Assembly (NCBI GenBank): GCA_011109175.1
Contig: RDEW01000028.1
Location: forward strand, 95,186 to 159,185
From: Dicyema japonicum
Lineage: Eukaryota; Dicyemida; Rhombozoa; Dicyemidae
Length of the DNA: 64,000 nt
Direction: 5' to 3'
Shown: positions 24,909 to 36,329 of the stretch, piece by piece
How positions within the stretch are numbered: position 1 is the first letter of the stretch
How the letters are laid out: every line of letters starts with the position of its first letter
Notes under the pieces: generated by a model
The model's database searches: none
What the model saw: only the letters and a program-made list of their open reading frames with translations
Told to the model about the DNA's origin: nothing
Made by a program: the position numbers and the translations under genes

Positions 24909-26148
24909 TCATATTTGGGGGACACATTGACGGAAAAGGGCAAAATTTAAATTTCTGAGGAACCTAATTGCGTTTAATGTTATCATCTTGATTTGTGGGG
25001 ACCAGTGGGTTAATGATGTCCTGTACAAAGAGGGTACAAATTCGCTAAAGGCTTCGATGCAGTTATTCTTTATTAGAGTGAGCATCCAATCTTCATGGAG
25101 ACTAAGCAGTGCGTGTTCAGATATCTGTCGTTAGTCACAGATGTACCTGCATTTGCTGATTTTCCAAGCAGGACCCCCAGAATTTAAAGAATTTAGCCAA
25201 GAGTTCCTTTGAGAAGCCAGAAGAGTCCAACTGGGAGAAGAGTCTGTGTATTTCTAGGACAAAGTATTTCTAACTAGCAAATAGACACCAACCCCACGAC
25301 GGGAGTCACGACGATGGAAGTACTTAATCAAATACTGAACCAACTCTGGAAACAATGTTTTCTCCTTTTTAACGAATACCAGGACACAGTCAGACAGTTC
25401 CTTGTAAAACAGGGGAATTGATCTGGTCTTGTGAAGTGGGAACAAGAGTGTAACGACTACGTCATTGTGATGAGGCTTCAATGGTTGAGGAAATCCTTCA
25501 GCGAAACTATTTATGAGTTTCTTAGTACTTTTTGTAAACATTGAGAACTTGGGCAATTCCGTGAAAGTGTTCTCCGTCGTAAATGAAGGTCGAGAGGATC
25601 TCCTCTATTTGCTTGATGACATGTGACCGAACCCACAAGAACTTGTAGTACATTTTATGTATGACCTTCTCAAGGTACTCCCTTTCTCGAGAGTCCTCAG
25701 AATTGAATAAACTCATAATCTGCATCAGCACACGTGCTTACTCTTTTAATATAATGCTTGTTTATAATTTTACGGTCCCCTTTTAGACTTTCTAAGTTCA
25801 ATATTTGGAGGAGGAATTGGTAGACCAACTAAGGTTAAGAATAAAATCAACTTCCAAATGGGGCCACGTACTCTCAGCATATTGTTCGGTGACCTCAACG
25901 TCTATACCGTTGTAGTACTCACTCACTGAGAATTCTCTGAAAATGTTTAAATTGATCATATTGAAGGAGGCTGTGAAGAATGCTTCACTGAAGGGATATT
26001 TTTCATTTGCCGCACAAAAATCGACGATTTCACACAAAAGCGATCTCTTAACTTCCTTCTCCCTCAAAAGACTCAGTTTATCTTCAAAATTGAAGATGAC
26101 ACAGCATGCCTGTATTTTATTAATACAAATGGATTCTTTATTATTCAT
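24909..26148 (-). CDS. PPP2R5: PP2A B56-type regulatory subunit, five ultrashort introns
   Basis: ATG at 26148, TGA at 24911-24909. GT...AG introns at 25829-25851 (23 nt), 25720-25741 (22), 25521-25539 (19), 25270-25292 (23) and 25125-25146 (22) leave 377 codons in one frame. The product follows the B56 HEAT-like repeat fold from start to end: IQACCVIFNF, ESTWPHLELVYQFLLQI, FNSEDSREREYLEKVIHKMY, EHFHGIAQVLN, LLFPLHKTRS, SLYRTSLTHWSPQIK. In the substrate-groove region His, Tyr and Arg of the family HRIYGKFLGLR appear kept, with Arg to Lys after the His. B56 proteins choose substrates for PP2A. At 376 residues it lacks the usual N- and C-terminal extensions. I saw no break other than introns. 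Confidence 0.92.
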
Positions 26149-26149
26149 A

Positions 26150-26930
26150 TTACCAATATCTAGTTACTATAAGCTTGGGAGATAACCCTTAAGGAGTTTT
26201 CCACATCCGTAATTGTATGGGACCTGAATCTCCCTTGATTGACGACTGATGAGTTTTCTCACATTCAAATATTGTCTATCGACGTTCATTACACGGTTAA
26301 TGCGCTTGTAACTTTAATATATGTGTGTTTGGTTTCCATAGAGATTAATTTGATTTATTGACGTTTACGTAATTTCATGGACTGCTTGCACCATTCAAAT
26401 ATTAGGGACTATTCAAAGGAGTGGGGAGTATTACCCACAAATGACCACATTGAGGCGTGCCATGACTCATGTGCGGATAATCTTCGGTTTACTAGTGCAA
26501 TAACACTATCGATTTTAAGCTACTTTTTTAGAATGTACTTATGAGGGTATCCACCATGTAAATCTCTGTGGATATAAATGATTTATTATTTTGGCTATTA
26601 GTTGAGCGGCAAATTTTAATAATTTTTTTTCAAACAAATTAGTCGTATAACCACAAATTGTTCAATAATTTTTTAATTTTTTAATAATTTTACAATAATC
26701 AAATATTAAATTAATAAATTATGTTGGGTCCACCAAAAGTATTGCAATATTCATACTATAACTACCATAATCCATCTCTATATCCGTGGACATTAAATTG
26801 ACTAAAGTTGGTGGTTAATTGGTCGGAAGGTTGAGGTGGTGACGCATTAAATTGGACAAAATATATACTTAACCTCATTATTAAGCCTTTGTCCACCATT
26901 TTGTGCGCATGAAATAGGTGACGGACACAG
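26150..26930. other. No gene recognised
   Basis: Upstream flank of PPP2R5, so it should hold its promoter, but no core element stands out. The stretch 26600-26720 is very AT-rich. Confidence 0.4.
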
Positions 26931-26936
26931 GAATCC

Positions 26937-27278
26937 TTGAGTTCGAGTCCTGCCAAAATTGAAATAACTTGGTGGATAATCTTAGAGACAAAGAGTGGAC
27001 TTGTAAAAAATAAAATTACGCACTCTCCTGGAGACGCAGTCGACAAGGCGGAGGCCAAGAAGATCCGTAAATACGAATCCCTCGGAAACCAATACCATTT
27101 CACCCCCATTGCTGTGGAGACAACTGGAACCGTGGGAGCTAAGACAAACGCCTTTCTCTCCAGCATTGGAAGCAAACTCGCCTTAAAAAGGTGTGAGCCA
27201 CGGATGGGACTCTGGTTGAGACAGAGGCTTGAAATGGCGATTATCAGAGGTAACACCTTCGCCATTCTGTTGTCATAA
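26937..27278 (+). mobile_element. LINE-E C-terminal domain
   Basis: The plus strand reads DKAEAKKIRKYESLGN, FTPIAVETTGTVGAK, FLSSIGSKLALK and LRQRLEMAIIRGNTFAIL-stop. This is the C-terminal domain found after the RT of LINEs that carry the QLGVG...GCEAAVH motif (family form: VPVAIETTG...QRISVAIQRGNAAAVLGT). The RT part is missing. Confidence 0.7.
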
Positions 27279-27439
27279 TTATTTATAATTTAAAAAAAAT
27301 AAAATTATTTTGTTAGTTTTATTAAAAATTATAATTTGGGCAATTTTTGACTAATTTTTTAATTAATTTTGACTTTTTTGCTTGATTGTTATTACATTAA
27401 ACATTCAATAAATTTTAAATAATAATATATCAAAGATCT

Positions 27440-28330
27440 TTCAACGTTGTCGGAAAATGTATAACTGGGGTGGAAGATAACACGTGACTTCATCAAGAAC
27501 ATAATGGAATGTCTACCGAATTGGAAATCCTGTGGGTGCGATGGTGTCCATTGTTTTTTGTCAAGAAATTTGGGCCCTTCATGATATTATGTGTGATGAG
27601 CTATTGAACTTTGTTAGTGGAGAATACTCATCGTACATGTGGATTTACACTGGAGTAACCTATCTAATTCCAAAAAATAACATGTGGATCACCAGATAAT
27701 TTGCACCCAATCACGTGCATGCCTATTTTATATAAATTGCTCACTAATGTGTTAATTCGTATATTACACTCAGTTCTATCAATTGTTACGACGTAGAGGG
27801 TGGAAATCCGAGTTACACTTTTATCATGACTGACACTGCAAAACAATAAGCCAGACATTTTATGACAAATTAAAAATAGGTTGTGATTATACAAGTAATA
27901 ACCTCACAAGAAACACTCAAGCATACAGAAGTGGAAAAGCCACACAAGTATGACTTGCTCGCTGGAGAATTGAGAATATTATACAATGCTCATGTGAGAA
28001 TTATTCGTGGTTTTGACATGGGATTATCTCCTCGTGCTACAGAAATCATTCGATTTATATGCCAATAATAGCTTGTATTCAATCGGTGGTGTTAAAGAAA
28101 ACATTATAAAGTATTATTGTCGAGCACGAACATGGAGTCAAATCCTTTACGCATCGAGGTTACTGGAAGAGCGGATAACTCATTACATTGGCGAAGCGGC
28201 GGACCCACAGTCCGAGGAGGAAGTGGTAGTCAGGTGGATGTCTGGTGAAGACCTCGTAAAAGAAGAAGGATGGTTTAGTCCAATCATAGTTAACATTATT
28301 TATTCATTTACGTTTTTGACATAAAATTAA
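27440..28330 (+). mobile_element. LINE-F (restriction-like endonuclease type) fragment
   Basis: 27490-27800, with frameshifts, reads KNIMECLPNWKSCGCDGVH, TYLIPKN, then LHPITCMPILYKLLTNVLIR: the finger and palm blocks of R2/NeSL-like RTs. After a deletion, 27883-28070 reads TSQETLKHTEVEKPHKYDLL and AGELRILYNAHVRII, the restriction-like endonuclease core, and the next frame continues VLTWDYLLV. The catalytic RT blocks are missing. Confidence 0.65.
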
Positions 28331-28439
28331 AGAAAATCTTCTAAAATGTATACTTTTTGGCAGAAATTTCCTAACATAGAAAAGCTTTGGTCAACTGTAA
28401 GGGTTGTTGAGTCAACCAAAACAGGGAGTTTATTTATTT

Positions 28440-29570
28440 ATTAACCCCTGGACCACCGAGAAAGAAAAAAAAGAAATGTCAACTAGTTAGGTGATCCCAG
28501 TTCCCGCAACCAAATGTGTCATCCAAAGCCTGTGCGTCTCCATTGTTCCCACTGCCGAACGAAAGTGCCTTCTTTGATCCTTGCAGATGAAGCCGATTGG
28601 AGACGGAAATTTCTTTGCCAATCGATTTTCTTTTGCGTGGAACAGTGAGAGGCTGAGTGGGTACCCATCTTCATCGCAAATGCGGAGAAATCCGAACCAC
28701 ATCTACGGGTTGTAGATTCCGTCAGCAATGGAGGTATTTTTGTTCCACATTGTGGTCCCAGCATACGTATTGTTTTCCTTTGCAGTAAGTTTAGTTTTTG
28801 GATAGTGGCCTCTGATAATGCGAATCTCCACGCAGCATAGGCATATTCCACATCCGGCGCTGACGATATATAATTCCGGTTGCTTCATTTATATTCACTG
28901 GGGTCTTCTGGATAAGACACCGTGTGACATCCATTTTCTGCAGTCCTTTGGTGAGGACTTGTTTGGCATGGTAGGTAAAATTAAGAGTCTGTCGTATGTC
29001 ACTCCCAGGATAGAAGGGTATCTTGTGACAGGTATCCGAGTATGTCAGATGAAAATTCTGGTCCTTCTTTGGACCGACTGTTGGAGGTGAATAGAGTGCA
29101 TGTTGATTTTGGAGCCGATACCGAGAGACGGTTAGCTATCAACCAATCATGGACACAATCTACTTTCTTCTGTGCGAGTGAGACTGCTTTTGATGTCGAA
29201 CTGCTTCTTGTTTCAATGATGATATCGTCAGCATAAGAAAGCAGTAAGAAGTCCTTGTCAATGTCTGCGGGCAGGTCGTGGAGGAAAAGGTTGAATAGAG
29301 TGGGGGGACAAAGGCGAACCTTGGGTCACTCCGTTTGGTAGTAAACGTGATCTGATGTGACCACAGATGACCCTCCCACGTCTTCCAGATAGAAAATTGG
29401 CGAACCATAGCTTCAAGTTGAATTTTTGAATCAAAGATTTTTCCAATTAAATGTTTCCTCGGTACCGAGTCAAACGCCTTGCTGATGTCAATCGAGACCA
29501 TTGTTGTTCGCATGTGTTTTGGGGCAGTGTTGAACTGCGAAAGCGTTAATAGGAAAGTCGTGGTTATTAT
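28440..29570 (-). mobile_element. LINE-C, 5'-truncated
   Basis: Minus strand: MVSIDISKAFDSVPRKHLIG (about 29500), FLSGRRGRVICGHIRSRLLP and GVTQGSPLSP (29400-29320), LLSYADDIII (about 29245), DVEYAYAAWRFALSEA (about 28850), ending LVAGTGIT-stop at 28487. Catalytic residues remain but the frame changes several times. Confidence 0.82.
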
Positions 29571-29574
29571 TATT

Positions 29575-29930
29575 ATTAACCTTAGGCTAACCATTGTGAG
29601 CCCAGCACAAACAGTCACAACTAACTAATCCAAGGAAGGAACCAAAGGAAGAACATCTGCTTGTGCCGACCAAATCCATCTTCCAATATTTCATTACAAG
29701 GTTCCGCTTCCGAAGAGAGGTGGGGAAGTAGGTCCGCCCTCTTCCATTTGGTCCCACGCCCAACCCGTCGCGGACATCACTTCATTCCTTAGCGGAATAG
29801 TTTTCATAATGCAATTTTCATCAGAGGATTTGGTCAGGAAGAAAGGTAGGAAAATCCCTTTTTAACTACTGTGTTGTGCCAGAAGGACTCGTCGCCTCAC
29901 GGGTGGAATCTGTTTGACAAGAATTGACCT
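29575..29930. other. No gene recognised; probable repeat body
   Basis: Begins with ATTATTATTAACCTTAGG, a LINE-like tail, then sequence that may be the body of the SINE whose head lies at 29.95-30.0 kb. Confidence 0.3.
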
Positions 29931-30012
29931 TCGCTGAAAATTCCATTATTCGAATTCGAACCCACGACCTTCAGATCCGATGTCATCAGACGTTACGTTC
30001 AGCCAGAAGGAA
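29930..30012 (-). repeat. tRNA-derived SINE head
   Basis: The minus strand holds an A-box-like TGGCTGAACG (30005-29996) and B box GGGTTCGAATTC (29962-29951). The anticodon arm region CGTCTGATGACATCGGATC resembles tRNA-Arg(TCG) but cannot fold properly. The downstream body ends near AGTAGTTAAAAAGGGA, similar to AGTCTAAAAAGGAC downstream of the head at 36.1 kb. Confidence 0.45.
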
Positions 30013-30201
30013 AGTCGTGGATGAGGGGTTTATGTATTATCTCAAAGAATAAATATTAAAAATTAATTTAAGAAAGTAATCGGTTATTGCCAGATTTAAT
30101 TTGTTTCGAATTTAATGGAAATTCTTAGAAATCTTTAGATGACTTGGGTAATACACAGAAAATTTTCTTCTCCAAAATCAAGTGCATGACCGATGTCCTG
30201 G

Positions 30202-30543
30202 TCAGTAGAAGGGAGTTAGAATTTTCTTGACATGGGTATTACAAGCCAGTAGCGACAAGAGATATGCAGGTAGAGAAATGTCTATAGCTTTGTGAATTCC
30301 AAGCCCTCTGAATCTGACAAACAGTGTAGCCTGCTTCCACGAGTTTTCCTCAAACCGTACATTGAAGATACGCTCCATTGTTGAAAGGAAAATCCCATCA
30401 ATGTCTGCGAAATGGTCATATGAGTGAAATAGAATGACATCATCAGAACATCCATACCACGTCTCCTTCTTATATATTGAAGCATGAACACCTATTCTGT
30501 TATTCATCTTACAATTGATGATAAGAATTAAATAAATAATCAT
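30202..30543 (-). mobile_element. LINE-E fragment (RT C-terminal side)
   Basis: A 113-codon frame from ATG 30543. WKQATLFVRFRGLGIHKAID with PAYLLSLLA matches the conserved post-RT block of LINE-E relatives (family: W.QA.LPVR.GGLGIR.A...ALPAFLAS). No other part of the element is adjacent. Confidence 0.65.
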
Positions 30544-30544
30544 A

Positions 30545-31204
30545 CTAATTCGTGGACTCGTCTGACAAATTATTGACTGTAGAAATCTAAAAAGGTGTAA
30601 AACCTAGAAATATTTAAGAATATCAGTAAATGTCTTAGAAATATCCCATTGACGTGGTAGTCCAACTGGGATGATCTTATATTTAAAAACGTCTAAATGG
30701 TCTTATAATTCATCAATATTGATGTCTTAAACTCAATGTTGGACTGTTAATATTTAAACATGCCGAATTTTGACATTTTTCTTATTTTGGCCATACTCAG
30801 ATCGTTCTTGTCCCTTAAATTTTTCATACTTCTTAAAAACTTCCGGGATGTTTTCTTGGTAATCATTACTTTATCATTATCTAAATTTTATTTTCATTTA
30901 TATTTGTGTTTCAGCATATAAAAGTTCACTGGTCTCGTAGTTGACTATATGGTTTGACGGAGATGGTCAATTACACTGAAATCTCTCACACATTCTGTAG
31001 AGACATCCTGTCTTCCTTCTTTGTTTCTTACCTTATTTTAGTGCTAATGCATAAATATATGAGATAGTCTTGATAAGAGCCATTTTGGCATTGCCATACT
31101 AAANTATATGGGATAGTCTTGATAAGAGTCATTTTGGCATTGCCATACTAAATTGATATGATCTTTGAATATCACTATGGATCGATTTCGATAGTATTTT
31201 AGAT
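30545..31204. other. No gene recognised; assembly junction
   Basis: AT-rich spacer. An 'n' near 31104 separates two almost identical ~50-bp stretches (TATGAGATAGTCTTGATAAG / TATGGGATAGTCTTGATAAG). Confidence 0.45.
31104..31104. other. Single-N assembly junctions (first of eight)
   Basis: Single 'n' characters occur near 31104, 32018, 37588, 39419, 50506, 58032, 59840 and 62316. Each is flanked by a near-identical duplicate of 50 to about 650 bp, with small differences between copies. This is what arises when overlapping contig ends or alleles are joined without merging. Confidence 0.75.
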
Positions 31205-31212
31205 GTCATCAC

Positions 31213-32721
31213 TAGGGCGATTTTTATTTTGACTTTATAAATACAAAATTTTGGCCTTTTTCGACTTTATGAAAAATTTATCTAGAAAAAAATTTTTTTA
31301 ATATGAAAAAAACTAATCTAAACTTTATTAAAATATAGAATAATGTAATTAAAAACTTTTTCGAGTTAAAAATTTCGGTCTTAAGATAATAATTTTATCA
31401 ATAATAAAAATTTTTTCTGAATAAAATCTTTTCTGATGCGAACGGATATTGTTCAAATAGTATATGCATGGAGAAATCTGTTGTTTTCAAATTTTAATAC
31501 AAAAAACTTATTGACAGAAAATCTAGATTCCAGATACTTCTTAATTCTGCATAAATAGTTACTGAAATATAATTTTTTAATATGCTCGTCTTCTACTGTG
31601 TAGTAAGTTTTCATTGTCATCTTTATCAATTTATAAACCAATATTGACATAAGGATAAATTGCTCCGTAGTTCATTTTAATTGATTACTTCCAAGTATCT
31701 TTATATTAAAATTCCATTTCTATCAAAATTATAGTTATTTTTTATTTTATGCAAGGAAAATCATATTCGACTAAGCATTAGTGACCTCATTGATCGTAGA
31801 GTCAGTGAATGGAATAAGAAATCAGTTATTTTTACAGTAACACATGTGAAATACTAATAAAATGATAAACTTGTTAGTTTGAAATGTTTATTAGACAAAA
31901 GACTCAATAAAAAGCTGTTGTTAGAAAAATCGTGAGTTGATAGAAAAGTCACCAGGATATTTTCTAATAACAGTCTTAATCTTTTCAACGACCTTCCTGA
32001 TTTGAATGCGGCATAACNGATAAATTGCTCCGTAGTTCATTTTAATTGATTACTTCCAAGTATCTTTATATTAAAATTCCATTTCTATCAAAATTATAGT
32101 TATTTTTTATCTTAAGCAAGGAAAATCATATTCGACTAAGCATTAGTGACCTCATTGATCGTAGAGTCAGTGAATGGAATGAGAAATCAGTTATTTTTAC
32201 AGTAGCACATGTGAAATACTAATAAAATGATAAACTTGTTAGTTTGAAATGTTTATTAGACAAAAAACTCAATAAAAAGCTGTTGATAGAAAATTCACCA
32301 GGATATTTTCTAATAACAGTCTTAATCTTTTCAACGACCTTCCTGATTTGAATGCGGCATAACAGTTGATGGCACATTAGTATTTTATCCAAAAACTTTA
32401 AAAATTAATTATTTTCTAATAACAGTCTTAATCTTTTCAACGACCTTCCTGATTTGAATGCGGCATAACAGTTGATGGCACATTAGTATTTTATTCAAAA
32501 ACTTTAAAAATTAATAAATAAAAAATCAATTAAAAATTTGACTTTATTGACCTAAAGATTAAATTTTGACATTTTTTGACATTACCCAAAATTTTTCCTT
32601 TTTTGATTTATATAATATTTTTGGTTAAAAATCACATTTTTATAACTTTTGGACAATTTTAAAGAACATATGAATTTTCTGTTATTATGAATTTTTGACT
32701 TTATTGACAATAATCGCCCTA
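31213..32721 (-). mobile_element. hAT-II element with perfect 8-bp target duplication
   Basis: Inverted ends TAGGGCGATT (31213) and AATCGCCCTA (to 32721), flanked by identical GTCATCAC at 31205-31212 and 32722-32729. The inner side of the right end (AATTTTTGACTTTATTGACA) recurs in the element starting at 47282. The minus strand inside reads VMPHSNQEGR, like the family dimerisation block LPHSNAxVER, but the frame is broken. An 'n' near 32018 and three copies of TTTTCTAATAACAGTCTTAA show internal duplication, part of it likely from assembly. Confidence 0.82.
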
Positions 32722-32889
32722 GTCATCACATATTCATGTAAGCTTTCTGTTCTCGACTATCAAAAACAATTTTTCAAAAATAAAATCTCCATTTCTTAAT
32801 TTTCCCAAAATATGCTATTTATTGTACTAAAATCACAGAGTTAAAGAAAAGTGACTCCAACTAAGTGATACCGGATCGCTCTAGTCAAG

Positions 32890-34310
32890 TCATACGTCAT
32901 ATTAAGTATATTGTCATTACCAAGCCTCTGTACGTTGAGACTGTTTTTCAGGAGGAATAATGAATTATGCATGTCAAGTAGACACAGGCGGTCCAGAGTT
33001 TCTCTGAGTAATAGTCGATTTTCTCACATAGCTATCCCCCATTGCATTTATGGTAATTGTGAATCCAAGGAATATAATGTCATCATCGAGTGTGAAAATA
33101 CTTCCAGGCGGTAAATTCTCGCAAATTGTCTTTCCTTAGACTATTGAAAGCGTTCTTGATCTCCAATTTGACCAGGATATGTCCCCGGGAATCTTTTATA
33201 CTGTGAATGTCCTCACTGAATGGACAGCGGCCTCGCATCCCATGTGAATACCGACGCCTACTTGAGGTGGGTTCAAGAATTTTGTGACGAGTGGAATAGA
33301 ATGTTTGGAGGAATTTTTAGCAGCCAGTTTTCTGAAGACAAACCCGACCGTTCTTACTACGCCGCCCTTCTTATCGAAGGCTATCAAATTGGCGGAGAAC
33401 AGGACATGGCGGATAACTTCGGGAAGAACTCTAGACAGGATCGATTCATAAGTGAAGTAATTGAATACGTAAGACCAATTCCCTGGTCTCCTACGGATAA
33501 AGAGGTTAGATCCTTCAGATAGCTTGCTCTTATTCCGTCGAGCCTGCCACTGCTACTAGGCGCAGAACTTCATCGTTTGATGCAGTCAGGGGACTCACAT
33601 GGATGGAGGAGCGACTGGGCGTAGGTTTTGAGGTGACAGATGCTTGTTTTGTAAAATATTGTAAGCGTCCGATGTCGGCTTTCGCGGTCTACTTGAGGAA
33701 AGTGCCCTGATGGGTGCGCGGGTACTATCTTCGATTAACTTCGACCGAACAGTTCTTTTAAGACGGAGCACTTCAACTTCCTCATTCGGACCACGTTTCT
33801 CCTTTGTACGGTTAGAAGCTGTGGGCAACTGGAGATGTGGGTTCCTCCCATAAAAGAACTAATGTTGGTCCTCATGGTGCTATGGAGAGACTTCTTTCCG
33901 TGACTATCTCGATCAAGTCCCAGTGCTGAAGACGCAAATCTGAATAAACGCTCCCAATCCTGTACTGCGTTAGTCCGAAGGGCATCTTCGATCGTTTTGG
34001 ACCTCCGTCGAAGGTCGTACGGTCTTGGGTATCCTCAAAGGGATAGTCCGTAAAAACGAAACTCAGAGATGAGGCGTAAGAATGTTTCGAGATCCGTGGT
34101 TGATGGGTATTTAACGGAAGAGTTAACATTGCTGCTGGCACGGGGAACCTCCCTGCATAGGCCGAGGCATGACTGGCAGTGTCATACTCCAATCACGTTC
34201 TCTGCAATGGGATATCTTGATACACCTGAGGTAGAAGAAATCTTCACAAGCAAAGCAGGAGATCCCACGGTTCAGAGTTCTAACAAGCCGACAGGATGAA
34301 CACATCTCAG
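32890..34310 (-). mobile_element. LINE-E with cysteine-rich finger and RT, decayed
   Basis: Minus strand from 34305: a PHD-like Cys cluster (MCSSC ... ISCFACEDFFYLRC), an arginine-rich stretch with LSSSRPRKPTSDAYNILQNK (about 33690), TASNDEVLRLVAVAG (about 33570), then RT blocks NPPQVGVGIHMGCEAAVHSV (about 33250) and HILVKLEIKNAFNSLRKDNL (about 33150). The 3' part is absent. The family normally ends with the domains seen as fragments at 26.9 and 30.2 kb. Confidence 0.7.
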
Positions 34311-34314
34311 GTGA

Positions 34315-35155
34315 CTTGGCCAGTACCTTTTAAGTGAGAACATTTTTTTATGTGATTTTGTCACAACAGACATAATCACAGCAAAACAACTGTCAGAATT
34401 TCGCATTTAGTGCATTTATTAAACCAATTAAAGACAAAAATTAACAGTTAGCAATTATTGGCTGTTCTCATACTCGAGAACGCATTTCTCTTGACGATTT
34501 TCAAAGAAATACAGTCAATTAGCCAGTTCCTTCCTCTTCTCCATCAGATATCCGATTCAGCATAACAGGGTTAGTGAGCTTTATTATCTTTATTAGAATG
34601 GCCTTGACCTTATTTACCATTGTAACCGTTATGGCATGCGACATTAAATTAATTAAACCTTGATCAGAATTTAAAAGAAAATTCCTGACAAGCGAGGTGA
34701 AAGAAGCTATGGTACAAACTTTTGATAAAAAATAAAGTCATGAGTTAGTTATGAGGGTCATCATTATCATACACTCTCCCAGGGCTGTAGAAAGCTTTGG
34801 CACGCCCCTGACAATATCTCAATTTTCAAATGCACTCATGTGCATAAAAAGCAGCTATTGATGCCGGTCAATTATATTGTCATGCTAACCAGATATATAA
34901 CCCTATATTATAATGAGGTTCTTGTATAAAAATCTACCTTCATATATTCAAGGTATGATATACTTCACAGTCAATTCAAATGGGTCACGACTGCAAGATT
35001 TCATTAAAATGGACAAGAATATGCTCTTTGGGTAAAAGTCAAAAATACGTGAAAACTTTTCCTTATGAGATAATCCATGATTCTAAAACAAACCATATGA
35101 GGAATCGAGGAATAAACATCATAATTATTTAATTAAAACAATGAACCCTGTGGTT
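34315..35155. other. No gene recognised
   Basis: AT-rich spacer with no supported feature. Confidence 0.4.
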
Positions 35156-35159
35156 AAGC

Positions 35160-36045
35160 TCTATTACGCAAGATGCCTAATCCCCCAGGGGATATAACTC
35201 CCATTCCAGTTTTGACGGGCAAAATGTAGGAATTTGGACACATGAGGTTTCTGACCATGAAGAGTCGGATGTACAAAACTTCGTCTAAGACAAATTTAAA
35301 AGTCTTCCCTGAGAGAAAACAAGAGAATTACTACTTATCAGTTACTGTTGGGAGAGGACTCAGCTGAATAAAATAATATTAAAAAATAAAAATCAGGAAA
35401 ACATAAACTTAGGAATGGCAGATATGGGAATTTGGAAGTATGAGAAGAGCAGACAATTCACATCATGGAAGAAGTAATTTACAAGATCAGGCATATAAAG
35501 AGTTGGGATATAAGTACGGAGTAATATGGATAACTCCTTCATAAAAATGAACCCTTTATAATGCACAAGCAAAAACGTCTCCCTTTCCACGGCCATCAAC
35601 GAAGAGTTCCCAAACATGTCTCCAACAAAATAGTCGTGAGACTCCAAGTCATCCCCAATTATAGCGACTGACCTATTCACAACATAGAGGGTACAATCAC
35701 TGGTCATGTAAAAGACTCCTTTCATTGGAAAGTGCACAGCATAGAGGGATTCAAAGAGAGACAAATGAAACATTGATACCCGACCTGTCAACCACCCAAA
35801 CGAAATATCAAACACCTTCATTATATAAGAAGGTATTATATAGGCTGGGTATCTGTTTCTTATAAAATTTGAGATTACTATGTTATAGGGTTCGTTTTGG
35901 AAATCTAAATTTGTGTAATGTAGTATACCTTTCACGTATGATGCACTTTATCTGAGAATACCATCACTAAATATGGGAGGAGTACATGAGAAGTAATAAT
36001 TGACCGAATAAAATAAAACAAGTAAAAGTGAGAGACAGCATAACA
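35160..36045 (-). CDS. Unrecognised host gene, possibly secreted, exon structure uncertain
   Basis: The core is a 180-codon minus-strand frame (35935-35393), hydrophobic and aromatic, with FGWLTGRVSMFHLSLFESLY, VFYMTSDCTLYVVNRSVAII and GDMFGNSSLMAVERETFLLV. It opens at a GTG, so an upstream exon is expected. At 36045-35990 an ATG begins a signal-peptide-like segment (MLSLTFTCFILFGQLLLL) that could join by a ~40-nt intron. Downstream, 35310-35160 holds a further open block (FKFVLDEVLYIRLFMVRNLM, GMGVISPGGLGILRN). No family is recognised. It does not resemble the LINE families here. Confidence 0.4.
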
Positions 36046-36124
36046 TAATTTTTTAAATGATATTAATTAAATAAAAAAACTTTAATTATTAACTTAATAA
36101 ATTTTATCTACCTCCACCATTTGC

Positions 36125-36325
36125 AGGTTTGGCATAGTGGTAAGGTGTCGGGCTAAAGTGGCTTAGGTTACGGGTTCGATTCTCACTGCTGTTTACTTGG
36201 TGGAAGGTTCCACGCATCTACGATGCTAAAAGAGTTTGACAAGTGACGCCGTCATCAATGGACATTTACTGCGGAACTGGATAGTCTAAAAAGGACCCAC
36301 ACACAAAAAAAAGAAAAAAGAAGTG
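36125..36325 (+). repeat. tRNA-derived SINE
   Basis: A box TGGCATAGTGG (36130-36140) and B box GGGTTCGATTC (36172-36182), then CACTGCTGTTTACTTGG, a ~110-bp body, and an A-rich tail (CACAAAAAAAAGAAAAAAG, about 36303-36321). T-stem pairing is poor, so it is a SINE and not a tRNA gene. It would be transcribed by RNA polymerase III from the internal boxes and moved by a LINE. Confidence 0.6.
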
Positions 36326-36329
36326 AAGA

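Noticed and set aside
26880-26950. Possible tRNA or SINE head with GAGTTCGAGTCCTG
   Set aside because: No A box at the right distance and the arms do not pair; only a B-box-like word.
26762-27265. 167-codon minus-strand open frame
   Set aside because: It is antisense to the LINE-E C-terminal domain on the plus strand and shows no motif of its own.
33220-33522. 100-codon plus-strand frame with EFCDEWNRMFGGIFSS
   Set aside because: Antisense shadow of the LINE-E reverse transcriptase (GCEAAVH block) on the minus strand.
36128-36205. Functional tRNA gene
   Set aside because: A and B boxes are present but the T and acceptor stems do not pair, and the unit continues into a SINE body with A-rich tail.
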